A stretch of 60,308 bases of DNA from Actinomyces timonensis DSM 23838 (GCF_000295095.1 NZ_JH806632.1:1-60308), one strand, 5' to 3'. Counted from the first letter of the stretch, positions 9,871 through 19,983 are shown. Numbers and translations: made by a program. The notes: generated from the letters alone by a model not told the origin.

Positions 9871-11131
9871 GGTGGCCCGTGATCGCCGCGCCCTCGGGGG
9901 CGCCCGCCAGGCGCGCGGCGAGGAGGGCCGCGAGCGCGGCGGTGAAGGCATCGGCGTCCTCATCGGACAGGATGAGGGGCGGCGCGAGGCGCAGGGTGTC
10001 CGGGCGGGGGGCGTTGACGATGAACCCGGCCTGGGCGAGGTCCTCGGCGACGGCGGAGGCGGGCCCGACCGCGGGGTCGAGGGCGACACCGATGAGCAGC
10101 CCCAGTCCGCGCGTGGCGGTGACGCCGGGAACCTGGGCGAGCTCGGATGCCCAGCGCTCGCCGAGACTGCCCGTGCGCTCCAGGAGGCCCTCGGAGCGCA
10201 GGGTGGCGATGACGGCCAGGGCGGCGCTGGCAGCCACCGGGTTGCCGCCGAAGGTCGTTCCGTGCTGGCCCGGGCCGAGGAGCTCGGCGGCCTGACCGGT
10301 GGCGACCACGGCGCCGATGGGCATCCCGCCGCCCAGTCCCTTGGCCAGGGTGACGACGTCGGGGACGATGCCCGGCGCCAGGAGGTGGTGGGCCATCCAG
10401 GCGCCCGCGCGGCCCATGCCGGTCTGGACCTCGTCGATGATGAGCAGGGCGCCGGCGTCGCGGGTCATGGCGCGGGCGGCCTCGAGGTAGCCGTCGGGCA
10501 GGGGGCGCACGCCGGCCTCGCCCTGGATGGGCTCGACGATGAGGGCGGCGACGTCCGGCCCCATGGCGTCCCGCAGGGCGGTCACGTCCCCGGCGGGCAC
10601 GAACTCGATGCCCCCGGGCAGGGGCTCGAAGGGCTCGCGGTAGGCGGCCTTGTGGGTCATGGCGAGCGCGCCCATGGTGCGCCCGTGGAAGGCCTGCTCC
10701 AGGGCGAGGACCCGGGGGCGGGAGGCGCCGCCGTGGCGGCGGGCGATCTTGAGGGCTCCCTCGTTGGCCTCGGTTCCGGAGTTGGCCAGGAAGACGCGGG
10801 AGGCGCCGGGCTCGGCGCCCGGGAGGGTCAGCGCGATGAGCTCCTCGGCCAGGCGGACCTGGGCGGGGGTGGTGAAGAAGTTGGAGACGTGGCCCAGCGT
10901 GGCCAGCTGGGTGCTCACGGCCTCGACGATCGCGGGGTGGGCGTGGCCGAGGCAGTTGACGGCGATGCCCGCGAGCAGGTCGAGGTACTCGGTGCCGTCG
11001 GCGTCCCAGACCCGCGCGCCACTGCCCCGCACGAGCACGCGCGAGGGCGTGCCGAAGGTGTTCATGATGGCGCCGGCGTAGCGGTCGCGCCACTGCGCGT
11101 TGCCGCCGGGGGTGGTGGTCGCGTCGGTCAT
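9863..11131 (-). CDS. argD: Acetylornithine aminotransferase
   Basis: PLP-dependent class III aminotransferase of arginine synthesis (N-acetylglutamate semialdehyde to N-acetylornithine). In the 422 residues one sees [18 protein letters not shown], the PLP-binding Asp in [15 protein letters not shown], the Schiff-base Lys in [14 protein letters not shown], and [13 protein letters not shown]. Overlaps argB by 4 nt and argR by 8 nt. In many actinobacteria argF follows argD; here argR does. Confidence 0.97.
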   Translation of the reverse strand: MTDATTTPGGNAQWRDRYAGAIMNTFGTPSRVLVRGSGARVWDADGTEYLDLLAGIAVNCLGHAHPAIVEAVSTQLATLGHVSNFFTTPAQVRLAEELIALTLPGAEPGASRVFLANSGTEANEGALKIARRHGGASRPRVLALEQAFHGRTMGALAMTHKAAYREPFEPLPGGIEFVPAGDVTALRDAMGPDVAALIVEPIQGEAGVRPLPDGYLEAARAMTRDAGALLIIDEVQTGMGRAGAWMAHHLLAPGIVPDVVTLAKGLGGGMPIGAVVATGQAAELLGPGQHGTTFGGNPVAASAALAVIATLRSEGLLERTGSLGERWASELAQVPGVTATRGLGLLIGVALDPAVGPASAVAEDLAQAGFIVNAPRPDTLRLAPPLILSDEDADAFTAALAALLAARLAGAPEGAAITGHHD

Positions 11132-12060
11132 AGCCGCTTCCCTCCGTCGAGTGGTGGCACGGGGCTGTCCCCCGGGTGGATGACGGTGCCCACGCCCTCG
11201 TCGGTGACGATCTCCAGGAGCATCGAGTGGGCCTGGCGCCCGTCGATGACGTGGGCCTGGCCCACTCCCCCGCGCACGGCCCTCAGGCAGGCCTCCATCT
11301 TGGGGATCATGCCGCTGGCGAGGGTGGGGAGCATCTCCTCCAGGGCGTGGGCGGAGATGAAGGGGACGAGGGAGGAGCGGTCCGGCCAGGCGGAGTAGAG
11401 CCCCTCGACGTCGGTGAGCATGACCAGGGAGCGGGCCTGCAGCGCGATGGCGATGGCGGCGGCGGCGGTGTCCGCGTTGACGTTGAGGACGGTCGCCGAG
11501 TCGGTCACCAGCGGCGCGACGGAGGAGATGACGGGGATACGGCCCTGGTCGAGCAGGTCGATGATGGGCTGGGGGCTGACCTCGACGACGTCGCCGACGA
11601 GGCCCACGTCCACACTCGTGCCGTCGACGGTGGCCGCGCGCTGACTGGCGCGCAGGAGGCCGCCGTCCTCCCCGGAGATGCCCACGGCGGCCGTGCCGTC
11701 AAGGTTGAGCAGGGAGACGAGCTCTCGCTGGACGGAGCCGGTGAGGACCATGCGGACCACGTCCATGACCTCCGGCGTGGTCACGCGCAGGCCGCCGCGG
11801 AACTCGGACTCGATGCCGAGGCGCCCGAGCATCTCGTTGATCTGGGGGCCGCCTCCGTGGACGACGACGGGGCGCACCCCGACCTGGTGGAGGAAGAGGA
11901 TGTCCTGGGCGAAGGCCCGCTTGAGGCCGTCGTCGATCATGGCGTTGCCGCCGTACTTGATGACCATGGTGGCGCCCTTGTAGCTGCGCAGCCATGGCAC
12001 GGCCTCGAGGAGGACCTCTGCTTTGATCTGGGGGCTGATCTGGGATATCTCGATGCTCAT
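11128..12060 (-). CDS. argB: Acetylglutamate kinase
   Basis: Phosphorylates N-acetylglutamate, usually the arginine-feedback step. The 310-residue amino-acid-kinase fold has the phosphate-binding Lys in [10 protein letters not shown], the second Gly-rich loop [14 protein letters not shown], and the nucleotide-binding C-terminal half with [15 protein letters not shown] and [11 protein letters not shown]. The N-terminal helix [20 protein letters not shown] is that of arginine-sensitive hexameric forms in which feedback inhibition depends on this helix. Starts 8 nt after the argJ stop and overlaps argD by 4 nt. Confidence 0.97.
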   Translation of the reverse strand: MSIEISQISPQIKAEVLLEAVPWLRSYKGATMVIKYGGNAMIDDGLKRAFAQDILFLHQVGVRPVVVHGGGPQINEMLGRLGIESEFRGGLRVTTPEVMDVVRMVLTGSVQRELVSLLNLDGTAAVGISGEDGGLLRASQRAATVDGTSVDVGLVGDVVEVSPQPIIDLLDQGRIPVISSVAPLVTDSATVLNVNADTAAAAIAIALQARSLVMLTDVEGLYSAWPDRSSLVPFISAHALEEMLPTLASGMIPKMEACLRAVRGGVGQAHVIDGRQAHSMLLEIVTDEGVGTVIHPGDSPVPPLDGGKRL

Positions 12061-12068
12061 CGTGGTGC

Positions 12069-13238
12069 TCAGGTGGTGTAGTCGGCGTTGATGGTGACGT
12101 AGCCGTGGGTGAGGTCGTTGGTCCAGACGGTCGCCTGGGCCCGGCCCGCCCCCAGGTCGATGTCGATCCTCGTCTCCCTGGGGCTCATGTCGACGGTGTC
12201 GCGGGGCTCGCCCAGGCCGCCGTGGCGGAAGACGGTGACGCCGTTGATGGTCACGTCCACCTCGTCGGGGTCGAAGGGGCAGGTGGCCTCGGGGACGGTC
12301 CCGAGCTGGGACAGGACGCGCCCCCAGTTGGGGTCCTCGCCGGCGACCGCGCATTTGAGCAGGTTGGAGGCGGAGACTGTGCGGGCGGCGGCCTCGGCTG
12401 CCTCCTCGCTGACGGCGCCGGTGACGGTGATGGCGATGTCGTGGGTGGCGCCCTCGGCGTCGGCGACGAGCCTGCGGCCGAGCCCGCCCAGAACCTCCTC
12501 GACCGCGTCGGCGAGCTCGGCGTCCGTGGGGGTGATGCCAGAGGCGCCCGAGGCGAGGAGGACGACGGTGTCGTTCGTGGACATGCAGCCGTCGGAGTTG
12601 ATGCGGTTGACGGTGCGCGCGGTGGCCGCGGCGAGCGCGGCCTGGGCGGCGCCGGGCTCCACGACGGCGTCCGTGGTCAGCACGCAGAGCATGGTGGCCA
12701 GGCCCGGGGCGAGCATGCCCACGCCCTTGATCATGCCGCCGACGGTCCATCCCTCGCGGACGGCCGCGTCCTCCTTGGGGGCGGTGTCCGTGGTCATGAT
12801 GGCGACGGCGGCCTCGTGGCCGGCCTCGGGGGTGGCGGCCAGGGCCTGAGAGGCGGCGGTGGCGCCGGGGAGCAGGACGCCCATGTCGATGGGCTCGCCG
12901 ATGACGCCGGTGGAGCACACGAGGACGTCCGCGCTCTCGCAGTCGAGGAGCCCGGCCACATGCGCGGCGGTGGTGGCGGCGTCGGCGGCGCCGCGCTCCC
13001 CGGTGCAGGCGTTGGCGGAGCCGGAGTTGAGGATGACGGCGCGCGCCGTGGGGGCGGCGGCCAGGGCCTGGCGGGACCAGGTGACGGGAGCGGCGACCAC
13101 CCGGTTGGTGGTGAACACGCCAGCGGCGACTGCCAGCGGGCCGTCGTTGACGACGAGGGCGAGGTCGGGATTGCCCGAGGCCTTGAGCCCGGCCTTGACG
13201 CCGGCGGCGCGGAATCCCTGTGCGGCGGTGACGCTCAC
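12069..13238 (-). CDS. argJ: Bifunctional ornithine acetyltransferase / N-acetylglutamate synthase
   Basis: Recycles the acetyl group from N-acetylornithine to glutamate. A 389-residue Ntn-type protein that self-cleaves before the Thr of [20 protein letters not shown] to give alpha and beta chains; that motif is intact. GEDPNWGRV and the C-terminal [10 protein letters not shown] are typical. The GTG start at 13238 overlaps the argC stop (GTGA) and has GGAG 8 nt upstream. Presence of ArgJ means the cyclic acetyl pathway. Confidence 0.96.
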   Translation of the reverse strand: MSVTAAQGFRAAGVKAGLKASGNPDLALVVNDGPLAVAAGVFTTNRVVAAPVTWSRQALAAAPTARAVILNSGSANACTGERGAADAATTAAHVAGLLDCESADVLVCSTGVIGEPIDMGVLLPGATAASQALAATPEAGHEAAVAIMTTDTAPKEDAAVREGWTVGGMIKGVGMLAPGLATMLCVLTTDAVVEPGAAQAALAAATARTVNRINSDGCMSTNDTVVLLASGASGITPTDAELADAVEEVLGGLGRRLVADAEGATHDIAITVTGAVSEEAAEAAARTVSASNLLKCAVAGEDPNWGRVLSQLGTVPEATCPFDPDEVDVTINGVTVFRHGGLGEPRDTVDMSPRETRIDIDLGAGRAQATVWTNDLTHGYVTINADYTT

Positions 13239-14344
13239 GGCGCTACTCCTTGCATGATGACACCCGTGGTCTCGGTCAGGCCCAGGGCGAGGTTGAGGGA
13301 CTGGATGGCGGCGGAGGCGGTGCCCTTTCCGAGGTTGTCGATGGCGCACATCATCGTCGCCACACCGGCGGTGGTGTCGACGGCGACCTGGACGTGGGCC
13401 AGGCCCGAGCCGGCGACGGAGCCGGTGGTGGGCCACACGTCCTCGGGCAGCAAGCGGATGACGGCCTCGCCGTCGCCATTGCGGCCATAGGCCGCCTCCC
13501 AGGTCCCGCGCAGAAGGGCCTGGGGGTCGTCGGCGCCTTGCGCGGCGGAGGTCAGGGGCGCGATGACGGTGGCGAGGATCCCCCGGCTCATGGGCACGAG
13601 CACCGGGGTGAAGGACAGGCGGGTGGCCCCCGCGGGCACGCCAGCCACCTGGAGGTTCTGGATGATCTCCGGGACGTGCCGGTGCGTGCCCCCCACGGCG
13701 TAGGCCTGGGCTGAGCCGAGGGCCTCCGCGGCGGTGAGGTGGGGCTTGAGGGACTTGCCCGCGCCGGAGTAGCCGACCGCGAGGACGGCGGTGAGGGAGG
13801 AGGTGTCGATGAGGCCGGCCGCCGCGCCGGGCTGGGCGGCGAGGGTGACGGCGGTGACATTGCAGCCGGGGACGGCGATGCGCGTGGCCTCGCTCAGCGC
13901 GGCGCGCTGGGCGGAGGCGCTGGTCTCCCCGGCGTGGAGGAGCTCGGGCATGCCGTAGGTCCAGGGCTCGGCGAAATCCCCGCCGTAGTACCGCTCCCAG
14001 GCCGCTGCCGAGGTGAGGCGGTGGTCGGCCCCGCAGTCGACGAGGATCGGGGAGCGCCCCGAGGCGCTGGCCGCTTCCTCGATGGCGGTGGTGACCTGCC
14101 CGGAGGCCCCATGTGGGAGGGCGAGGACGACGATGTCGTGCTCGGCCAGGCGCTCGGCCCGCGTGGGCTCCACCTCCCGCCCCGCCAGCTCGGGCAGGTG
14201 GGGGTGGTGCTGGCCGAGGAGCGTGCCCGCTGAGGAGCTGGCTGTCACGGCCCCGATCTCGATCTCAGGATGCGCGGCGAGGAGCCTGAGGACTTCACCG
14301 CCTGCGTATCCGGTCGCCCCTGCGACCGCTGCTGTCCACGTCAT
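13235..14344 (-). CDS. argC: N-acetyl-gamma-glutamyl-phosphate reductase
   Basis: NADPH-dependent reductase of arginine synthesis, first gene of the argCJBDR operon. The N-terminal Rossmann motif [15 protein letters not shown] and the catalytic Cys in VPGCNVTAV are present; the C-terminal [10 protein letters not shown] is the usual His-containing substrate loop. The ATG at 14344 (369 residues, [16 protein letters not shown]) sits 6 nt downstream of a TATGGT -10 hexamer, implying a leaderless mRNA. An upstream ATG at 14359 would run into the operator and is less likely. Confidence 0.95.
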   Translation of the reverse strand: MTWTAAVAGATGYAGGEVLRLLAAHPEIEIGAVTASSSAGTLLGQHHPHLPELAGREVEPTRAERLAEHDIVVLALPHGASGQVTTAIEEAASASGRSPILVDCGADHRLTSAAAWERYYGGDFAEPWTYGMPELLHAGETSASAQRAALSEATRIAVPGCNVTAVTLAAQPGAAAGLIDTSSLTAVLAVGYSGAGKSLKPHLTAAEALGSAQAYAVGGTHRHVPEIIQNLQVAGVPAGATRLSFTPVLVPMSRGILATVIAPLTSAAQGADDPQALLRGTWEAAYGRNGDGEAVIRLLPEDVWPTTGSVAGSGLAHVQVAVDTTAGVATMMCAIDNLGKGTASAAIQSLNLALGLTETTGVIMQGVAP

Positions 14345-14350
14345 ACGTGA

Positions 14351-14380
14351 ACCATACATGCGATTGCATAGAAATGCACA
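14351..14380 (-). promoter_or_regulatory. ARG-box-like ArgR operator overlapping the argC promoter
   Basis: Two overlapping palindromes on either strand: TGCAT-AGAA-ATGCA at 14365-14378 and ATGC-GATT-GCAT at 14358-14369. They resemble actinobacterial ARG boxes (TGCAT half-sites) and lie directly upstream of the -10 hexamer TATGGT (14351-14356, minus strand). Binding by the ArgR encoded four genes downstream would block the -35/-10 region. Palindromes are seen; ArgR binding is inferred. Confidence 0.7.
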
Positions 14381-14440
14381 CAGCGCTCTCCCCGGGTCTC
14401 GCGGGGCAGGACCGCCAGCGGGACCGGCAGTGGGGCTGGC

Positions 14441-14935
14441 TCAGCCCTGGTCGCGCAGGGCGGAGGCGATGGAGTCCGCGAAGGCGCGCACGGCTTCCCA
14501 GTCGCGGAAGTCGCCCTCGGAGGCGCCCCCCATCCGGGCGATGGTGCGCTCGCGGAGGTTGAGCTGGGTGGGGTCGAAGCGCCCGGAGAAGGTCACGTGC
14601 TCGCGCGCGTTGAGGGACAGGAGCACCGGGCCGATGCGGTGCGGGTCGCTCACCTCCCCCTTGTCCAGCCCGGACAGGCCCACGGAGAAGGCCCACACGG
14701 GGTGGGTGGCCAACTCGTCGCGGAAGCGGCGCGTGAAGTCGGTGGCCTGCTCGGTCCAGCGCGTCATGTAGATCGCGCTGCCCAGGACGAAGGCATCGTA
14801 GCCCTCGACACTGGTGACCTCCTCCGGGCGCGCCTCATCGACGTCGAGGCCCGCCTCGCGCAGGAGCTGGGCGATGACACCGGCGATCGAGTCGGTGGCG
14901 CCGTGACGGGAGGAGGATGTCAGGAGGATCGTCAT
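14441..14935 (-). CDS. Flavodoxin-domain protein
   Basis: A 164-residue protein of the flavodoxin / HemG-like (protoporphyrinogen oxidase-type) family. The FMN phosphate-binding loop is TSSSRHGATDSIA at about residues 6-18, and YDAFVLGSAIYMTRWTE matches the second FMN loop. The electron partner is unknown. The start is 7 nt after TTGACT (14943-14948, minus), so it may be leaderless with a weak -10. It lies between pheT and argC, same strand, as a separate unit. Confidence 0.82.
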   Translation of the reverse strand: MTILLTSSSRHGATDSIAGVIAQLLREAGLDVDEARPEEVTSVEGYDAFVLGSAIYMTRWTEQATDFTRRFRDELATHPVWAFSVGLSGLDKGEVSDPHRIGPVLLSLNAREHVTFSGRFDPTQLNLRERTIARMGGASEGDFRDWEAVRAFADSIASALRDQG

Positions 14936-15000
14936 GACGGAAAGTCAACCATGAAGCGGGGGCCTCGCGCTGGGACTCCGGGCCGTGAATTCGCGAGCGC

Positions 15001-17667
15001 TCAGGCGCGCAGCTCGGCTCCGAGAGCCTTGGCGGCGCGCTTGACGATCCGCTTGCGGATGCCGGCGGTGTCCTCGGCCGTCAGTGTGCGGTCGGCGGCG
15101 CGCAGGCGCAGGGAGAAGGCGAGCGACTTGCGGCCCTCGCCGAGCTGCTCGCCGCGGAAGACGTCGAAGAGGCGGACCTCCTCGGCCAGGTCCTTCGCGG
15201 TGGCGCGGATGAGGGCCTCGACCTGGGCGGCGGTGACGGACTCGTCGACGACGAGCGCGATGTCCTCCTTGGCGGCGGGGAAGGTCGAGACGGCGCCCAC
15301 CTGGAGCACGCCGCGCTCCTGGGCGGCGTCGAGGAGGGCATCGAGGTCGATCTCCACGGCGCAGGAGCGCTCGGGCAGGCCCAGCGCGCGCGCCACGCGG
15401 GGGTGGAGCTCTCCGGCATGGGCGACGACGGCGCCGGGGGTGATCTCCTTGCCGGCACGGGTTCCGGGCAGGCGCAGCTCGGCGACGCGCCCGGGGTGCC
15501 AGGGGGCGATGGAGGCGGCGGGCGCGCTGGCCTCCACGCCGGCGCCCACGGCGCGGGCGACGGTGCGGACGACCTCGATGGCGTCGGCCCAGTCCCAGGA
15601 GTGGGCGGCGCTGAGCACGCCGGCGCGCTCACGGTCGCCGGCCAGGACGGCCCCGATGTGGACCGGCTGGGCGGGGATGCCGGCCTCGAGGGCGGCGAGC
15701 TCGGAGTCGGTGGGGCGGCGGTCGACGCCGATGATCGGCGCGGGCACGGTCCCCGCGGGGCGGGTGACGGCGCCGATCTCGAAGACGGCGACGTCGGGCA
15801 GGCCGCGGGAGATGTTGCGGCGGGCGGTGTCGACGAGGGTGTCGAGGATGGAGGTGCGCAGGGCCGGCGCGTCCTCGGCCAGGGGGTTGGCCAGACGGGC
15901 GGCCTGGCGCCTGGGGTCGTCGTCGGGGATCTCGAGGCGGTCGTGGGCGTCGCCGATGAAGGGGTAGGACAGCACCTGGGTGAGGCCGGCGTGCGCCAGG
16001 GCGGCGACGGCGTCGCGCCGTGCCTTCTGGCGGGGGGTGAGGCCCAGCCCGGCGGGGGCGGTGGGCACGATCGTGGGGATCGCGTCGTAGCCGTCGAGGC
16101 GGGCGACCTCCTCGGCGAAGTGGGCGGCGCCCACGAGGTCGGGGCGCCAGGTGGGCGGGGTGACGGCGAGGAGCTCGCGGCCGGCCTCATCCGTCCCGGC
16201 GGGGGCGACGGCGCAGCCGATCATCTCGAGCAGCTCGGTCACGCGAGCGGTGCCGTAGGGCACGCCCGTGAGGCGCTCGGCGGCATCGGCCCGGATGACG
16301 ATGGGCTCGGGAGCGTGGGTGCGGTCGACGTCGGTGGCCACGGGCTCGGCGGTGCCGCCTCCGTACTCGACGAGCAGGTCGACGGCCCTCTGCGCGGCGA
16401 CGGCGGCCAGGGCGGTGTCCACGCCGCGCTCGTTGCGCTTGGCGGACTCGCTGGGCAGCTTGTGGCGGCGGGAGGAGCGGGCGATGGACACGGCGTCGAA
16501 GTGGGCGGCCTCGATGAGGACGTTGCGGGTCGAGGCGTCGATCTCGGTGTCGGCGCCGCCGAAGACACCGGCCAGGACGAGGGGGCGCGCTCCCTGGCCA
16601 CCGGCGGAGTCGGAGATGACGAGGTCCTCGGGGTCGAGGTCGCGGGTGACCTCATCGAGGAAGGTGAGGGACTCCCCCGCCCTGGCGCGGCGCACGACGA
16701 TCGGGGCGACGAGCTTGTCGGCGTCGAAGGCGTGGAGGGGCTGGCCCAGGTCGAGCATGACGTAGTTGGTGACGTCGACGGCCAGGCTGATGGGTCTCAT
16801 CCCGGCGGCGGTGAGGCGGTCGGCCATCCACTTCGGGGACGGCGCGGTCGGGTCGATGCCGGCCACGAGGCGCGCCACGTAGCGGTCGCATCCGGGGCGG
16901 CCGTGGATGGGAGTGGGGTCCTCGGCGATGATGACGGGGAAGCCCTCGCCAGCGCTCGTGGAGGCGTCGGCCACGCCCGCCGGGTACAGGCCGGGATTGG
17001 CGCCGTCAGCGGGGTCGGTGAAGCGGGCGCCAGTCGAGTGCGAGTACTCGCGGGCGACCCCGCGCATGGAGAAGCAGTAGCCGCGGTCCGGGGTGATGTT
17101 GATCTCCAGGACCTCCTCCCCCAGGCCGAGCAGGGGCAGGGCGTCGGTCCCGGGGGCGGGGAGCTCCTCGCCGTCGTGACCGGCCTGGGCGAGCCACTGG
17201 TCCAGGACGATGATGCCGTCGTGGTCCTCGCCGATGCCGAGCTCGCGGGCCGAGCAGATCATGCCGTCGGAAAGGTGGCCGTAGGTCTTGCGGGCGGCGA
17301 TGGCGAAGTCGCCGGGCAGGACGGCGCCGGGCAGGGAGACGACGACGCTGTCCCCGGCCTCGAAGTTGTGGGCGCCGCAGACGATGCCGCGGCTGGGCAG
17401 GTCGGAGGGCTCCTTGCCGGTCCCGGGGGCGTTGTTGTGCTCGGGGCCCACGTCGACGCGGCAGTAGTTGATGACCTTGCCGTTGGACTGCTCCTTGGCC
17501 TCGCGGGTGAGGACCTTGCCGACGACGAGCGGGCCGGTGATGGCGGGCGGGACGATCCGCTCCTCCTCCAGACCGACGCGCACGAGGTCGGAGGCGAGCT
17601 GCTCAGCGGTGGTGGAGGTGGGGACGTCGACGTGCTCGCGCAGCCACTCCAGGGGGACGTACGGCAT
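15001..17667 (-). CDS. pheT: Phenylalanyl-tRNA synthetase beta subunit
   Basis: Beta subunit of the alpha2-beta2 enzyme that charges tRNA-Phe. The 888-residue protein has the N-terminal MPYVPLEWLREHVDVP, an EMAP/tRNA-binding domain (VGKVLTREAK... GAHNFEAGDSVVVSLPG), the B3/4 editing domain (LVARLVAGIDPTAPSPKW... LDLGQPLHAFDADKL) and the C-terminal ferredoxin-fold anticodon-binding domain (FPAAKEDIALVVDESV). It starts one nucleotide after the pheS stop. Its two large antisense reading frames are composition artefacts. Confidence 0.97.
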   Translation of the reverse strand: MPYVPLEWLREHVDVPTSTTAEQLASDLVRVGLEEERIVPPAITGPLVVGKVLTREAKEQSNGKVINYCRVDVGPEHNNAPGTGKEPSDLPSRGIVCGAHNFEAGDSVVVSLPGAVLPGDFAIAARKTYGHLSDGMICSARELGIGEDHDGIIVLDQWLAQAGHDGEELPAPGTDALPLLGLGEEVLEINITPDRGYCFSMRGVAREYSHSTGARFTDPADGANPGLYPAGVADASTSAGEGFPVIIAEDPTPIHGRPGCDRYVARLVAGIDPTAPSPKWMADRLTAAGMRPISLAVDVTNYVMLDLGQPLHAFDADKLVAPIVVRRARAGESLTFLDEVTRDLDPEDLVISDSAGGQGARPLVLAGVFGGADTEIDASTRNVLIEAAHFDAVSIARSSRRHKLPSESAKRNERGVDTALAAVAAQRAVDLLVEYGGGTAEPVATDVDRTHAPEPIVIRADAAERLTGVPYGTARVTELLEMIGCAVAPAGTDEAGRELLAVTPPTWRPDLVGAAHFAEEVARLDGYDAIPTIVPTAPAGLGLTPRQKARRDAVAALAHAGLTQVLSYPFIGDAHDRLEIPDDDPRRQAARLANPLAEDAPALRTSILDTLVDTARRNISRGLPDVAVFEIGAVTRPAGTVPAPIIGVDRRPTDSELAALEAGIPAQPVHIGAVLAGDRERAGVLSAAHSWDWADAIEVVRTVARAVGAGVEASAPAASIAPWHPGRVAELRLPGTRAGKEITPGAVVAHAGELHPRVARALGLPERSCAVEIDLDALLDAAQERGVLQVGAVSTFPAAKEDIALVVDESVTAAQVEALIRATAKDLAEEVRLFDVFRGEQLGEGRKSLAFSLRLRAADRTLTAEDTAGIRKRIVKRAAKALGAELRA

Positions 17668-17668
17668 G

Positions 17669-18763
17669 TCAGTGACCCTTTCCGGTGGTTCCGAACTGCT
17701 GGGAGAAGCGGATGTCCCCCTCGACGATGTCATGCATGTCGGCGATGCCGTGGCGCAGCATGAGGGTGCGCTCCAGGCCCATGCCGAAGGCGAAGCCCGT
17801 GTAGACCTCGGGGTCGATCCCGCAGGCGGTGAGCACATTGGGGTTGACCATGCCGCAGCCGCCCCATTCGATCCAGCCGGGGCCGCCCTTCTTCTGCGGG
17901 AACCACAGGTCCATCTCGGCGCTGGGCTCGGTGAAGGGGAAGAAGGAGGGACGCAGGCGGGTGCGGGCCTCGGGGCCGAACATGGCGCGGGCGAAGTGGT
18001 CGAGGGTGCCCTTGAGGTGGGCCATGGTCAGGCCCTTGTCCACGGCGATGCCCTCGACCTGGTGGAAGACGGGGGTGTGGGTGGCGTCGAGCTCGTCGGA
18101 GCGGAAGACCTTGCCGGGGCAGGCCACGTAGATGGGGGGCTCGGAGGCGAGCATGACGTGGGCCTGCACGGGCGAGGTGTGGGTGCGCATGACGAGGTTC
18201 GCGGGCTCGCCGGGCGCGGCACCGACTGAGGCGCCGTCGATGTAGAAGGTGTCCTGCATCTGGCGGGCCGGGTGGTCGGCGTCGAAGTTGAGGGCGTCGA
18301 AGTCGAACCACTCGTGCTCGACCTCCGGGCCCTCGGCAATGGCCCAGCCCATGGCGGCGAAGAAGTCGGAGACCTCGTCCATGAGGACGTCCAGGGGGTG
18401 GCGGGCCCCGGCGGCGACGCGGTCGGTGGGGACGGTGACGTCGACGGTCTCGGTGGCGAGCATGTCCGCCTCGGCGGCGGCCTCGAGCTGGGCGGTCCGC
18501 TCGGCGAGGGCAGCGTTCAGGCGGCCCCGGGCGGCGCCGAGCAGCTTGCCCGCGGTGGGCTTATCCTCCTTGGGAAGGGCGCCGATGCCGCGGTTCGCGG
18601 CCACGAGCGCGGAGGAGTCCCCGGTGTAGGCCAGTCTCGCCTCCTTGAGGGCGGGCAGGGAGTCCGCGGCGGCGATGGCCGCCAGGCCCTGCTCGACGAC
18701 GGCGTTGATGCCGTCGGCGTCGAGGGGGGACAGTGCGCCGGTCGCGGCGGCTGCTTCGGTCAT
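17669..18763 (-). CDS. pheS: Phenylalanyl-tRNA synthetase alpha subunit
   Basis: Catalytic alpha subunit, class II synthetase. The 364-residue protein has an N-terminal coiled-coil (about residues 20-95) for tRNA contact, then motif 2 (FRSDELDATHTPVFHQVEG) and motif 3 (GFAFGMGLERTLMLRHGI), plus FFPFTEPSAEMD. ATG at 18763. The 223 nt upstream show no recognisable T-box specifier or antiterminator, so its control is not visible. Confidence 0.97.
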   Translation of the reverse strand: MTEAAAATGALSPLDADGINAVVEQGLAAIAAADSLPALKEARLAYTGDSSALVAANRGIGALPKEDKPTAGKLLGAARGRLNAALAERTAQLEAAAEADMLATETVDVTVPTDRVAAGARHPLDVLMDEVSDFFAAMGWAIAEGPEVEHEWFDFDALNFDADHPARQMQDTFYIDGASVGAAPGEPANLVMRTHTSPVQAHVMLASEPPIYVACPGKVFRSDELDATHTPVFHQVEGIAVDKGLTMAHLKGTLDHFARAMFGPEARTRLRPSFFPFTEPSAEMDLWFPQKKGGPGWIEWGGCGMVNPNVLTACGIDPEVYTGFAFGMGLERTLMLRHGIADMHDIVEGDIRFSQQFGTTGKGH

Positions 18764-18986
18764 GTGCGGGCGCCTTCCTGAAAAAGGTCCAGTTGCGGTG
18801 CGGCTCCGCCGGGACGTCCGGGATCGCGCGGGAGCGCGCCCGACGGTGTGGCCGCTGGTGCTGGGCCCAGGGTAGTGCCCCGGCCCGACAGGGACGAATC
18901 CGTTCTCAGCCCGGGCGCCCGACCGGGCGCGATGGGCCCCGCCATCCTCCGTGATCGGAAACGCTATGGCCGGTAGGCTCTCGCAC
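18764..18986. other. Divergent intergenic region, pheS and hydrolase
   Basis: Holds the promoters of pheS (minus) and the hydrolase gene (plus). A short GCGCCC-gacc-GGGCGC dyad lies near 18914-18930. I see no RNA gene, and no T-box-like motif ahead of pheS. Confidence 0.3.
18974..18979 (+). promoter_or_regulatory. -10 hexamer of a leaderless promoter (hydrolase)
   Basis: TAGGCT followed by 7 nt and ATG (18987). The same arrangement recurs at several genes in the window, which supports both promoter and start. Confidence 0.6.
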
Positions 18987-19910
18987 ATGCTCATGCCTAT
19001 CGCTGGGGCAGTCCCGCATGCCCCCTTCGGACCCGAGCCCCTCGACGAGGACCTGCGGATACTCGCCATCCCCGCGCCGGCGGGAGAGCTCACCGCGACC
19101 CTCGCCCAGGTCTCCCCCGCCGACGGCGGCCCCGAGCCCGTGCGCGTGCTGTTCATCCCCGGCTTCACCGGCTCCAAGGAGGACTTCTCCTCGTTCCTGC
19201 CGATGGTCCAGGACGCCGGCTACACCGCGCTGGCGTACTCCCAGCGGGGGCAGGCGGATTCGGCGGCCCCCAAGCGCACCCGCGAGTACCGCATCGAGAA
19301 CTACGTGGAGGACGCGCTCGCCGTCGCCCGCGCCTATGGGGCGGAGGATGTGCCGGTCCACCTCGTGGGGCACAGCTTCGGAGGCATCATCGCCCGGGCG
19401 ACGGCGATCGCCGACCCGACCCCGTTCCGCACCCTCACGATCTTCTCCTCGGGCCCCAAGCCCGGCCCGCGCATGTGGCTGATGAACGGGATGCGCCTGC
19501 TCTACGGGCCCTTGGGCGCCAGGATCGCGCACCGACTCATCCACCCCAAGATGCCCAAGGAGCCCCAGGGGAACTCGCATCTGGAGGTCCTGCGCCTGCG
19601 CGCCCTGGCGACCCCCATGGCGGGCCTGAGGGGGATCGCGAAGATCGTCTCCCGCTTCCCCGACATGACCGAGCAGTTGCGCGCCACGGGCCTGCCGCTC
19701 AACGTCGTCGTCGGAGCGAATGACACGATGTGGCCGGTCCAGTGGTACGAGCCCTGGGCCAGGCGGCTCGGCGCCTCCTTCACACTCATCCCCGACGCCG
19801 CCCACTCCGCCCAGTTGGAGAATCCCTCCGCGCTGCTGGAGGCGCTCACGGCCTTCTGGGCCGCCAACGACGAGGCCGGATCCCAGCAGGGTGACACGGC
19901 GGGAGCGTGA
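18987..19910 (+). CDS. Alpha/beta-fold hydrolase
   Basis: A 307-residue cytosolic alpha/beta hydrolase. The oxyanion region is LFIPGFTGSKEDF, the nucleophile elbow is GHSFGG, the acid is likely Asp in VVVGANDTMW and the catalytic His is in AAHSAQLENP. The full triad is visible, so it should be active; the substrate could be an ester or lactone but cannot be named. The ATG at 18987 follows a TAGGCT -10 by 7 nt (leaderless); an in-frame upstream ATG at 18951 would sit before the promoter and is rejected. Confidence 0.87.
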   Translation: MLMPIAGAVPHAPFGPEPLDEDLRILAIPAPAGELTATLAQVSPADGGPEPVRVLFIPGFTGSKEDFSSFLPMVQDAGYTALAYSQRGQADSAAPKRTREYRIENYVEDALAVARAYGAEDVPVHLVGHSFGGIIARATAIADPTPFRTLTIFSSGPKPGPRMWLMNGMRLLYGPLGARIAHRLIHPKMPKEPQGNSHLEVLRLRALATPMAGLRGIAKIVSRFPDMTEQLRATGLPLNVVVGANDTMWPVQWYEPWARRLGASFTLIPDAAHSAQLENPSALLEALTAFWAANDEAGSQQGDTAGA

Positions 19911-19946
19911 GCCCGTAGGCTCGTGATCGGGCTCCATGTCAATGAC

Positions 19947-19977
19947 TTGACGGTGACGCTGCGTCACCTGTTGAGAT
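19947..19977 (+). promoter_or_regulatory. MerR-type promoter with palindromic operator
   Basis: TTGACG (19947-19952) and TGAGAT (19972-19977) are separated by 19 nt, the over-long spacing typical of MerR-activated promoters. The spacer is filled by a perfect dyad, GGTGACGC-T-GCGTCACC (19952-19968). The start codon of the MerR gene is 7 nt after the -10. Autoregulation of the MerR-ABC operon is strongly suggested by this layout. Confidence 0.7.
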
Positions 19978-19983
19978 GGCGCC

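Noticed and set aside
15403-17763. Long plus-strand frame opposite pheT
   Set aside because: Same composition artefact; pheT is complete and conserved on the minus strand.
18764-18950. Possible T-box upstream of pheST
   Set aside because: No specifier loop or conserved antiterminator (TGGNACCGCG-like) motif is visible.
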